28,941 bases of DNA. It comes from an uncultured Eubacterium sp. (GTDB taxonomy: Bacteria > Bacillota > Clostridia > Lachnospirales > Lachnospiraceae). The number at the start of each line of letters is the position of its first letter. The first letter of the stretch is position 1. This document shows, one piece after another, positions 23,198 to 28,941 of this stretch. The stretch covers positions 1 to 28,941 of the forward strand of contig CAKRKO010000028.1 in NCBI GenBank assembly GCA_934358495.1, written 5' to 3'. The notes below the pieces were generated by a model. It was not told the origin of the DNA. It made no database searches and saw nothing but the letters and a program-made list of their open reading frames with translations. Made by a program: the position numbers and the translations under genes.

Positions 23198-23263
23198 AAA
23201 AAAAGCCCCCTTCGCAGATGTTTTGCAACACATACAAAACGTTCCCCGAACAGGGCTTTTTTT
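23198..23263. terminator. Bidirectional terminator between DUF2508 and the 710-residue gene
   Basis: An extended hairpin with A7-GCCC on the left and GGGC-T7 on the right, and inner pairs TTCG/CGAA and TGTTTTG/CAAAACG. T-runs follow on both strands (TTTTTTT), so it can end the DUF2508 transcript and the minus-strand transcript from 26648. Confidence 0.8.
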
Positions 23264-23311
23264 CATATTTTTTTAAACTTTCAACCAGATTTTTACTAAC
23301 CTGACTATTTT

Positions 23312-23356
23312 TTATTACTCACCACTTGCAGAAGTGGGAGTCTTCTCGACTGAGAT
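23312..23356. repeat. Third copy of the hairpin half-element
   Basis: TTATTACTCACCACTTGC and the following AGAAGTGG are identical to 12373-12398, and the segment ends with GACTGAGAT as at 12412-12420. The interior differs by a 3-nt indel and a few bases. It lies 6 nt after the stop codon of the 710-residue gene. It lacks the 79-bp partner. Confidence 0.8.
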
Positions 23357-23362
23357 AACCCC

Positions 23363-25495
23363 TTACTGGATCGTCAGCGGCTCCTGCGTCTGGCTCTGTC
23401 CCAGCCTCCACACATCCAGCAGATCTTTTCCGATCACCACGCCTTTATTTGTATCAGCACACTGGATCGCTGCTGCCATATCCGGTGTCGCCATCAGTAC
23501 TTTTCCCTTTGCATAGACATAATATGCACTGGTAGCGTTCAGGTCTTTCATCTCCAGAACATTAGACTCCTCATTTATGATCAGTTTTGGAACTACCTGT
23601 GTCACAATAGAAGATGTCGCCTCACTCAGTAACTTCAGGGTAACTTCTTTCTGCTTTGTATCTGAAGTTGTAGATCCCACACTCACCTGCTCTTTTTCCT
23701 GCATATCGCGGTTCATAATAGTATCTTCCGTCGTCTCCGCATAGGTATCACCGTTCTTTGTCACACGGCTCAGGTAAATACTTCCGTCCTCGATACGGAT
23801 TCCTGTCACATAAATGCCCGGAACTTCATAAGTTTTCAAAATAGCGTGATCGCTGTTTGTGGTATCCATGATCAACACCTTGCTGAGGGCTTGTGTATCC
23901 GTCTGAGTGTCCGTACTAAAAATATCAGAGCTGTTTCCAATGCCATAAATACAGTCACTTTCCAGGAAACCAAGGGGTTTTAGTACCTGTCCGCTCTCCG
24001 CAGTAATATCATAAGTATCATCTTTTTCCAGATCCGTCACATGCATGGTGCTTCCATCTTCTGTCCACGCGATGTAACGTCCGTCCTCGGAATTTACCAA
24101 CATATCCGGTTTTAGATCATCAATAAATACTTCTGCTTTCTTTGTATTCAGATCTATTTTATACACCTGATTGGAAATCGTCAGATAGAACGTTTCACTA
24201 TCAGATACATACATAAGTTTTCCGATCTGTTCCTTCACGATCTCGTAAGATAATGTTGTCGGAACAAACAGCATTTCTTCCACCGTATTCGTCAGACAGT
24301 CGTAATGGCATACGCTGACGCCAACCTGTCCTTCATGTTCTCCTCGGTTCATATAACCATAAACGACGAAATCCATGCTTCCGCCCTCATCCGTGGTACG
24401 CAGAATCCGAATGTCATGCTCATTATAATTTTCCCGGATATCCATGCCTTCCTGACTGCGGAAGCTGAACACCTGTGTCATTTTATTTTCCACCTGATTA
24501 TAACTCCACAGTTCACCCTGCTGTACAAAACAGATTACATTTCCGGTCTCATTTGCTTTAAAATCCACATCACTGGAACGGATTCCCAGATTGATGGTAT
24601 CCTTTGATACCTGATTTCCCTCTCCGTGGAAAATCTCTTCCACGGTACGCTCAAAATTCAGCAGATATATTTTCTCCGCACCGACACGGACACGGTAATA
24701 TTCTTCTACGTTATAATATTCTGATGCCCCGCCATTACCCACGGATGACATAATGTACTCTAATAAAATGACCTGATAATCATCATTCATCTCCTTGATG
24801 GAAACAATCGGATCTGTCACTTCTGTGCCCTGAAAATCCCCCCAACAAGCCTGTGCCAGACTATTATTGATCGTCACTTTCTGCAGTGTTGTGTTATCCG
24901 CAGAGGAAGACGGCTCCATATAAGAGCTCAGTTCAGACTGACGCTCTTTGTCCATAGTAATTTCATGAAATTTCTGCACAAAATCCACACACTGTTCAAT
25001 CTGGCTCTTTCCTTCCTCACGGATTCTTGTATAATACCGGCTCATCTGATCTCCTGTTTTTACCTGCAGAATAAGCTGATATTCTGTATTGTCCTCCAGC
25101 AGATTTTCCACCGTTACAGTACCTGTCGCAGAGGAGGAATCTCCGGATACCGACACCTCGCCATCCTGCACCAGCCGTTCACCGTTCATGCTTCGGATCT
25201 GAAATGTCACTTTTTCAATTTTCTTACCATACGGATCGATCCGCAGGGACAATTTTCCGTTTGCAGGCAGTGGTGTGATAGTATCACGCAAGGAAACCAC
25301 CGACATCTCGTCCACATATCCATGCATCTCATTCAGCAGACGGTCACCGTCCACCACATAAACAATCGGCAGGGTTGCCTCCTTCATATCCGTTGTCAGA
25401 TCTTTCGTTTCATGGTTTGTCAGCTTTGAAAATACAAACACTGCCACGATAAATACTGCCAGCAATATAAAAAATTTCTGTATTCCTTTACGCAT
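23363..25495 (-). CDS. Large membrane-anchored extracytoplasmic protein of unknown function
   Basis: 710 residues; I do not recognise a family. One N-terminal membrane segment (about 8-23, FFILLAVFIVAVFVFS) anchors the protein. The rest is predicted outside and rich in beta strands and Asp/Asn/Thr. The first third (about 40-150) looks like an immunoglobulin- or fibronectin-like region. The middle and end (about 320-650) contain repeated four-strand segments (GNVICFVQQGELWSYN, GRYIAWTEDGSTMHVTDL, GSIYLSRVTKNGDTYAE) suggestive of a beta-propeller. No catalytic motif is visible. It overlaps the methyltransferase gene by 8 bp (coupled translation). The start lies in the end of that gene, with GAAAGGGATAC upstream. 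Confidence 0.75.
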   Translation of the reverse strand: MRKGIQKFFILLAVFIVAVFVFSKLTNHETKDLTTDMKEATLPIVYVVDGDRLLNEMHGYVDEMSVVSLRDTITPLPANGKLSLRIDPYGKKIEKVTFQIRSMNGERLVQDGEVSVSGDSSSATGTVTVENLLEDNTEYQLILQVKTGDQMSRYYTRIREEGKSQIEQCVDFVQKFHEITMDKERQSELSSYMEPSSSADNTTLQKVTINNSLAQACWGDFQGTEVTDPIVSIKEMNDDYQVILLEYIMSSVGNGGASEYYNVEEYYRVRVGAEKIYLLNFERTVEEIFHGEGNQVSKDTINLGIRSSDVDFKANETGNVICFVQQGELWSYNQVENKMTQVFSFRSQEGMDIRENYNEHDIRILRTTDEGGSMDFVVYGYMNRGEHEGQVGVSVCHYDCLTNTVEEMLFVPTTLSYEIVKEQIGKLMYVSDSETFYLTISNQVYKIDLNTKKAEVFIDDLKPDMLVNSEDGRYIAWTEDGSTMHVTDLEKDDTYDITAESGQVLKPLGFLESDCIYGIGNSSDIFSTDTQTDTQALSKVLIMDTTNSDHAILKTYEVPGIYVTGIRIEDGSIYLSRVTKNGDTYAETTEDTIMNRDMQEKEQVSVGSTTSDTKQKEVTLKLLSEATSSIVTQVVPKLIINEESNVLEMKDLNATSAYYVYAKGKVLMATPDMAAAIQCADTNKGVVIGKDLLDVWRLGQSQTQEPLTIQ

Positions 25496-26648
25496 CTGCT
25501 GTATCCCTTTCTTCTCTCATCAGTCTTTCCAGTGTCGGAGAAATATGAAGCTGTGTCAGCAGCCCGGTCAGATCCTCTGACGTCTTTTTCTTACCTGTTC
25601 TGACAGCCCGAAGCAAAATATTTTTTGGCGTATGTTCCATATCGATAAACTCCAAAACCTGCACCTGATAGCCGGCCTCTTCCAGCAAGTTGGCCCGAAC
25701 AGCATCTGTCACCAGTGCAGACATACGCTCTTTGATCAGTCCATACTTCAGCACCGGCTGCAACAGGTTGTTCTGAATTTGTCCATTGACCTCATGCTGA
25801 CAGCACGGAACCGACAAAATAACTTTTGCGCCCCAACGGACAGCCTTGTCTAGCGCATAATCCGTCGCCGTATCGCAGGCATGCAGTGTTACAACCATGT
25901 CCACATGATCCACACCGTCATAATCCGCGATGTCACCGGTCAGAAACGACAATTTTTCATATCCATATTTTTCCGCCAGCTTCTGGCAATGGGCAATCAC
26001 ATCCGCTTTTAAGTCTAAACCGATAATCCGCACATCATAGTGTTTCAATTCATGCAGATAATAATACATGGCAAATGTCAGGTAAGATTTTCCACATCCA
26101 AAGTCTATAATAACAGATTCTCTGGCCTTTGGAAGTTCCGGAACGATATCTTCAATAAATTCTAAGAAACGGTTCATCTGGCGGAACTTATCATACCTGG
26201 AATGCACGATTTTTCCCTCTTTTGTCTGCACCCCAAGGTCATGCAGAAACGGAACCGGCACTTCCGGATCCAGAATATATTTCTTTTTGCGGTTGTGCTC
26301 CAGAGATGCCGTCGGTGCCGGGCAGCCAGACTTTGAACAGCGCACCGTCCGCTTTCCTTTTTTGCTCACCAGCACCTGAATCCGCTCCTTCGGATGCAGC
26401 ACCTCCAGCTGACGAAATCCTTCCATCCATTCCTCTGTTTTTTCATATACTTCCTGTTCCGACAGATTGTAATGCTGTACCTGCTTCTGCGTGTACGCAC
26501 TTGCTTGAAACAACAGCTGTCCTTTTAACAACACCGGTCTGATTTCGATTTTGCGCACATCATCTTTTTTGCGTGGTCCGCTGATGATGATCTTTGCAAG
26601 TTCACGGTCCATACAGCCGCCCAATATTTCTTCCCATGCATTTATCAT
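25488..26648 (-). CDS. SAM-dependent methyltransferase, METTL25/PF13679-like
   Basis: 386 residues. The C-terminal half has SAM-binding motif I VIIDFGCGKSYLTFA (179-193), motif II RIIGLDLKADVI (207-218), and then VVTLHACDTATDYAL (252-266) and SVPCCQHEV (279-287). The combination of His-Ala-Cys-Asp and Cys-Cys-x-His after the Rossmann core is typical of Methyltransf_32 (PF13679), the family of eukaryotic METTL25 and GSTCD and many bacterial proteins of unknown substrate. The N-terminal ~150 residues are a separate region with two cysteines near VRCSKSGCP. AAAAGGA precedes the ATG by 11 nt. It heads a two-gene unit with the 710-residue protein. The substrate, RNA or protein, is unknown. Confidence 0.85.
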   Translation of the reverse strand: MINAWEEILGGCMDRELAKIIISGPRKKDDVRKIEIRPVLLKGQLLFQASAYTQKQVQHYNLSEQEVYEKTEEWMEGFRQLEVLHPKERIQVLVSKKGKRTVRCSKSGCPAPTASLEHNRKKKYILDPEVPVPFLHDLGVQTKEGKIVHSRYDKFRQMNRFLEFIEDIVPELPKARESVIIDFGCGKSYLTFAMYYYLHELKHYDVRIIGLDLKADVIAHCQKLAEKYGYEKLSFLTGDIADYDGVDHVDMVVTLHACDTATDYALDKAVRWGAKVILSVPCCQHEVNGQIQNNLLQPVLKYGLIKERMSALVTDAVRANLLEEAGYQVQVLEFIDMEHTPKNILLRAVRTGKKKTSEDLTGLLTQLHISPTLERLMREERDTADA

Positions 26649-26743
26649 AACGTTATATTTCCTTTTATATCTGAATTATCGTGTCTTCTTTGTTTCCTAT
26701 ACAAGTTTGAAAAAATAATTCCCTATCCCTGTAAACTGTGATA

Positions 26744-26772
26744 ATTATAGGTTATTTTTTCCCGTCATACAA
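26744..26772 (-). promoter_or_regulatory. Probable promoter of the methyltransferase unit
   Basis: On the minus strand, -35 TTGTAT (26767-26772), a 17-nt spacer and -10 TATAAT (26744-26749). It lies immediately after the stop codon of the upstream Tyr/Arg-rich gene. The leader would be about 90 nt. Confidence 0.6.
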
Positions 26773-26775
26773 GAC

Positions 26776-27207
26776 CTAATACCATCTCCGGCAACGATAA
26801 TGCCTGCATCTTCTTCGATACATTTCCTGCATGAGCATCACCTGGATCAGTTGAAAATATCGTTCTTCTGGATTCAGCTTTCCATCATCCTCCACATCCT
26901 GCGGATTCAGTTCCCGGTAAATCCTGCGGCAGATCAGTTCCATCATCAGCCGGTCCGGATAACGATCAAACATCATACTGCCCTCGTATTCCATCCGGTC
27001 ACACTCCCGGTCCACCAGTTTCTGAATATTTCGCACATCCCGAGGATACATTTCCTGGAGCCTCCGGCAGTCCTTCTCGTACTCCGTCTCCTCAAACATT
27101 GTATTCTGCATCGGATATGTCATATAAAACGGCATTTTTGCGCGGGTATACGGATCTTGCTCCCCCCACGGATACCTTTCCTGTCCAAAACTCATTGCAT
27201 ACACCAA
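26776..27207 (-). CDS. Tyr/Arg/Met-rich small protein, possibly spore-associated
   Basis: At most 143 residues. The composition is striking: many Tyr, Arg, Met, Glu and Asp. It carries LQEMYPRDVRNIQKLVDRECDRMEYEGSMMFDRYPDRLMMELICRRIY and a basic Tyr/Cys tail (YRRRCRHYRCRRWY). The tail resembles spore coat or crust proteins, and I recall similar uncharacterised proteins in Lachnospiraceae, but I cannot name a family. There is no signal peptide or membrane segment. The frame starts at a TTG (27207); an ATG at 27195 is equally plausible, and neither has a strong ribosome binding site. It is bounded by a terminator upstream and the methyltransferase promoter downstream. Confidence 0.65.
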   Translation of the reverse strand: MVYAMSFGQERYPWGEQDPYTRAKMPFYMTYPMQNTMFEETEYEKDCRRLQEMYPRDVRNIQKLVDRECDRMEYEGSMMFDRYPDRLMMELICRRIYRELNPQDVEDDGKLNPEERYFQLIQVMLMQEMYRRRCRHYRCRRWY

Positions 27208-27240
27208 ATCATATCTTCATTCTTATCACAACATATGCGC

Positions 27241-27288
27241 AAAAAGAAAAATCCGTGTCAGTTTTACCCAACACAGATTTTTCTTTTT
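27241..27288 (-). terminator. Terminator after the Cys-rich gene
   Basis: An 18-bp stem with one G-T wobble (27241-27258 with 27271-27288) around a 12-nt loop. The stem begins with A-runs and ends with a TTTTTCTTTTT run, so it can act in both directions. It is 62 nt after the Cys-rich gene stop codon. Confidence 0.8.
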
Positions 27289-27350
27289 CACCTGAAATTG
27301 TAACGAGAAGATTTTTCTTCATTTTGTTCTGTACGCATTTTCCCCGCAGT

Positions 27351-27635
27351 TTAAGATGCCTCCCGGCGCGGTGCGTTCTCACGAATCCGCTCTGAAATTA
27401 GCAGATATTTTTCCATCACATGGGCATATCCGTTTTTGCAATGCGGAACCGTACAGTTATCGCAATTTTTAATACCATTCGGCAAGTATTCAAAATTGCC
27501 GCCACAGTCCTGTCCTAAAAGGTACAGCGGACAGTAACAAAACAGACAGTTAAACTCCTCCTCTTCAACTCCTGTGTGACATGGGAAATATTCACATGCA
27601 CGATTCTGGAAAAAATCAAAACCTTCTTTTTTCAT
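27351..27635 (-). CDS. Cysteine-rich small-domain protein (PF04071 type)
   Basis: 94 residues with nine Cys between positions 14 and 66 (FFQNRACEYFPCHTG, NCLFCYCPLY, GQDCGGNFEY, NCDNCTVPHCKNGY). The layout matches the Cys-rich small domain PF04071, predicted to bind metal or an Fe-S cluster. This domain occurs near cobalamin genes and fused to some CobD-like enzymes. AGGAGG is in position before the ATG. It lies 61 nt downstream of the TetR gene, in the transcript led by the cobalamin riboswitch. That context independently supports a B12 link. The function is unknown. No signal peptide or membrane segment is seen. Confidence 0.82.
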   Translation of the reverse strand: MKKEGFDFFQNRACEYFPCHTGVEEEEFNCLFCYCPLYLLGQDCGGNFEYLPNGIKNCDNCTVPHCKNGYAHVMEKYLLISERIRENAPRREAS

Positions 27636-27696
27636 GATATCCTCCTACACGATGTAAAATTTATGTATTCCCACTCTTTTTTCTCTCATTCTTCAG

Positions 27697-28308
27697 TCAG
27701 GCTATTGCCCATTTTCCTTTTCCTGCTGCATTCTGCTGAAATATACCGGAAAAGCTGTCCACATGGCTTTCTAAAATATCCATCACGCTCTGTTTCTCCT
27801 CAGCCCCGTCATAAATGCTGTAAAGCAGGAAGATTGGTCCGTAAAAATCCAACACCATCTGTCTGGCTTTCTGGCTGTCCTCTGTCAGCTGTTCAAACAT
27901 CGGCTCCATATAGGATACCGGTCCTTTGGCCAGATATCTCTGATACAGTTTCGCCATTCTCGGGTCACGATACTGCTCCAGTGTCAGTACTCTGCGAAAG
28001 CAGCTTGGAAATTCCTCACTGGTCCAGTACTGAAACTGTTCTTTTGTATATGTCTTGATCTGCTCAAAAGCTGCTGCCTTATCGCCCACATCCACTCTGG
28101 CTGCTTCCTTCGGCAGTTCACATTCCGCCGCCTTTGCAATAATGCAGTCCAGAATTTCCTGTTTGCTCTTGTAATGCTTATACAGCGCAGCTTTTGTTAC
28201 GCCCAGCTTTGTCGCAATGTCATTCATGGATGTCCCCGTGTAGCCATTCTGTGCAAAAAGCTGTAGTGCCTCTTCCAAGATTCTTTGTTTCATCGGTTTC
28301 TCTCTCAT
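27697..28308 (-). CDS. TetR/AcrR family transcriptional regulator
   Basis: 203 residues. The N-terminal DNA-binding domain (about 5-50) has the full TetR pattern: ILEEALQLFAQNGYTGTSMN, then DIATKLGVTKAALYKHYKSK. The C-terminal ~150 residues are a helical ligand-binding and dimerisation domain, which does not reveal its ligand. AGGAGG precedes the ATG. The gene is the first one downstream of a cobalamin riboswitch and its terminator, 97 nt after the hairpin. The Cys-rich gene follows after 61 nt. Two near-identical 11-bp direct repeats (28353 and 28375) lie just upstream and could be its own operator. What it regulates is unknown. Confidence 0.9.
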   Translation of the reverse strand: MREKPMKQRILEEALQLFAQNGYTGTSMNDIATKLGVTKAALYKHYKSKQEILDCIIAKAAECELPKEAARVDVGDKAAAFEQIKTYTKEQFQYWTSEEFPSCFRRVLTLEQYRDPRMAKLYQRYLAKGPVSYMEPMFEQLTEDSQKARQMVLDFYGPIFLLYSIYDGAEEKQSVMDILESHVDSFSGIFQQNAAGKGKWAIA

Positions 28309-28352
28309 TTTTGTTTCCTCCTGTCATAAAAAAAACTTCTCCAGGAATTGTA

Positions 28353-28385
28353 TCTTACAGAAAAAATACGTTTGTCTTATAGAAA
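28353..28385. repeat. Two 11-bp direct repeats upstream of the TetR gene
   Basis: TCTTACAGAAA (28353-28363) and TCTTATAGAAA (28375-28385), one mismatch, 22 nt apart start to start, which is about two helical turns. They lie between the riboswitch terminator and the TetR start. A regulator site is possible. Confidence 0.3.
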
Positions 28386-28404
28386 TCTTCTGTGATTTGC
28401 TGTA

Positions 28405-28442
28405 AAACAAAAAAGCCGCGGTAGTCCCCTGACTGCCGCAGC
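28405..28442 (-). terminator. Intrinsic terminator downstream of the cobalamin riboswitch
   Basis: On the minus strand, a 12-position stem with one mismatch (GCTGCGGCAGTC with GACTACCGCGGC) and loop AGGG, followed by TTTTTTGTTTT. It sits 62 nt after the B12 box, suiting control by premature termination. Confidence 0.85.
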
Positions 28443-28503
28443 CGATTTTCTGCAAAACATAATACGCCTACAACTCCAATTCCGAAAGTTTGCAAGCAAC
28501 TTC

Positions 28504-28697
28504 CATTTAAGCAGGTCTCCTGACTCGCATATCCTCAGCTACCACACGCCTTCTCAGGATTACTCCCAATGACTGGCTTTCGCCCTGTGCGGTGCCTCCA
28601 TGCTTACAGTGGCGGTACCGTTCCGGATTCTGACCGGATTCACTATTCTTCACGTATCTCATGCCTTTTTCAATGCAAAATACATGACACTTAAATG
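28504..28697 (-). ncRNA. Cobalamin (adenosylcobalamin-type) riboswitch
   Basis: On the minus strand the B12 box AGTCAGGAGACCTGC lies at 28511-28525. The core CCGCCACTGTAAGCATGG, GGGCGAAAGCCAGTCAT and the upstream GAATCCGGTCAGAATCCGG are the known cobalamin aptamer elements. Helix P1 is visible: CATTTAAG (minus strand 28697-28690) pairs with CTTAAATG (28511-28504). A promoter lies 19 nt upstream and an intrinsic terminator downstream, giving a complete OFF-switch layout. The downstream genes are a TetR regulator and a Cys-rich protein, not the usual cob/cbi or btu genes. Confidence 0.95.
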
Positions 28698-28715
28698 TTC
28701 TATTCAGATATCTAC

Positions 28716-28744
28716 AGTATACAGAATTTCCTAAAAAAAGTCAA
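28716..28744 (-). promoter_or_regulatory. Sigma-A promoter of the riboswitch transcript
   Basis: On the minus strand, -35 TTGACT (28739-28744), a 17-nt spacer and -10 TATACT (28716-28721). The predicted start, near 28709, falls just before the P1 helix. Confidence 0.75.
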
Positions 28745-28856
28745 TCTTTCAGAGCAAAAAAGTTTCCGATTGGTTACTGCTTTTGCATCGCTTTCTGTCT
28801 GCTGTTTCTAACCAAATATACCTCCCCAAAAAAGAAGCTCCCCTGACATGACGGAA

Positions 28857-28941
28857 TGAGGTGGCCCCTCAAAGTTAGACTTTTACGAGACGACTTCGGT
28901 CGTCTCGTTTTTTCTTTATGCAGTTAAAAGATGGAGTCGGT
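28857..28941 (+). mobile_element. Possible left end of an IS3-family insertion sequence, cut by the window edge
   Basis: The sequence TGAGGTGGCCCCTCAAAG followed by TTAGAC begins with TG and resembles the CCCC-AAA-GTTAGAC ends of IS3-family elements. A UUCG hairpin with T-tail follows, as often found near IS ends. An ATG at 28918 opens a frame (MQLKDGVG) that runs out of the window. No ribosome binding site is evident for it. The transposase itself is not visible, so the call rests on the end sequence alone. Confidence 0.4.
28885..28914 (+). terminator. Strong intrinsic terminator near the right edge
   Basis: A perfect 10-bp stem (ACGAGACGAC and GTCGTCTCGT) with the stable TTCG tetraloop, followed by a T-run. 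On the plus strand it would stop transcription entering the sequence to the right. Confidence 0.8.

Noticed and set aside
23312..23356. Hairpin after the 710-residue gene as its terminator
   Set aside because: On the gene's strand it is followed by an A-rich, not T-rich, stretch. The real terminator is at 23198-23263.
1..28941. CRISPR array, tRNA or rRNA genes
   Set aside because: No regularly spaced repeats and no tRNA- or rRNA-like sequence were found by eye. The repeats present are dispersed or paired only.

Overview
The window looks like a chromosomal segment from a low-to-mid GC, spore-forming Firmicute of the family Lachnospiraceae (Blautia, Dorea or Mediterraneibacter-like). The basis is the protein style, the strong AGGAGG ribosome binding sites, the consensus sigma-A promoters, a BofA sporulation protein, and several proteins (DUF5702-like, FHA/DUF6382-like, an atypical Tad system) that I associate with this family. 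The genus is an inference. Nearly every gene is on the minus strand. The exceptions are murG and a small DUF2508 gene.

Layout, left to right: (1) 47-7169, minus-strand housekeeping genes, read right to left: argF, birA, a small hypothetical gene, coaX, dusB, a 245-residue hypothetical gene, greA and lysS. (2) 7262-8652, an SPFH (stomatin-like) and NfeD membrane pair. (3) 8835-9953, a secreted SH3b plus SleB-type cell wall hydrolase with a perfect-consensus promoter and a WalR-like box. (4) 10316-12530, a small membrane protein and then a lone plus-strand murG. murG is flanked by two 79-bp direct repeats and sits among several strong hairpins. (5) 12530-12946, a HIT-family hydrolase.

(6) 13034-22430 is a complete atypical Tad/Flp pilus locus, apparently read from one promoter at 22458-22486. 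Its order is prepilin peptidase, TadZ-like, CpaF/TadA ATPase, TadB, TadC, Flp pilin (59 residues), DUF5702-like TadG-type protein, pseudopilin with Cys/His repeats, second prepilin peptidase, second pseudopilin, and FHA protein. (7) 22524-23164, bofA and a divergent DUF2508 gene.

(8) 23363-26648, a two-gene unit of a METTL25-like methyltransferase and a large membrane-anchored protein of unknown function. (9) 26776-27207, a small Tyr/Arg/Met-rich protein. (10) 27351-28744, a cobalamin riboswitch with promoter and terminator, ahead of a TetR regulator and a Cys-rich PF04071-type protein. (11) From 28857 to the edge, a possible left end of an IS3-family element.

The points most worth following up are the structured repeats around murG (one half recurs 11 kb away), the B12 riboswitch apparently controlling a TetR regulator plus a Cys-rich protein, the WalR-type box at the cell wall hydrolase, and several departures from type in the Tad locus: two peptidases, a TadZ without the P-loop lysine, a pseudopilin with Cys/His repeats, and a TadC with an extra extracytoplasmic domain. 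I saw no CRISPR array, tRNA, rRNA or complete transposase gene.
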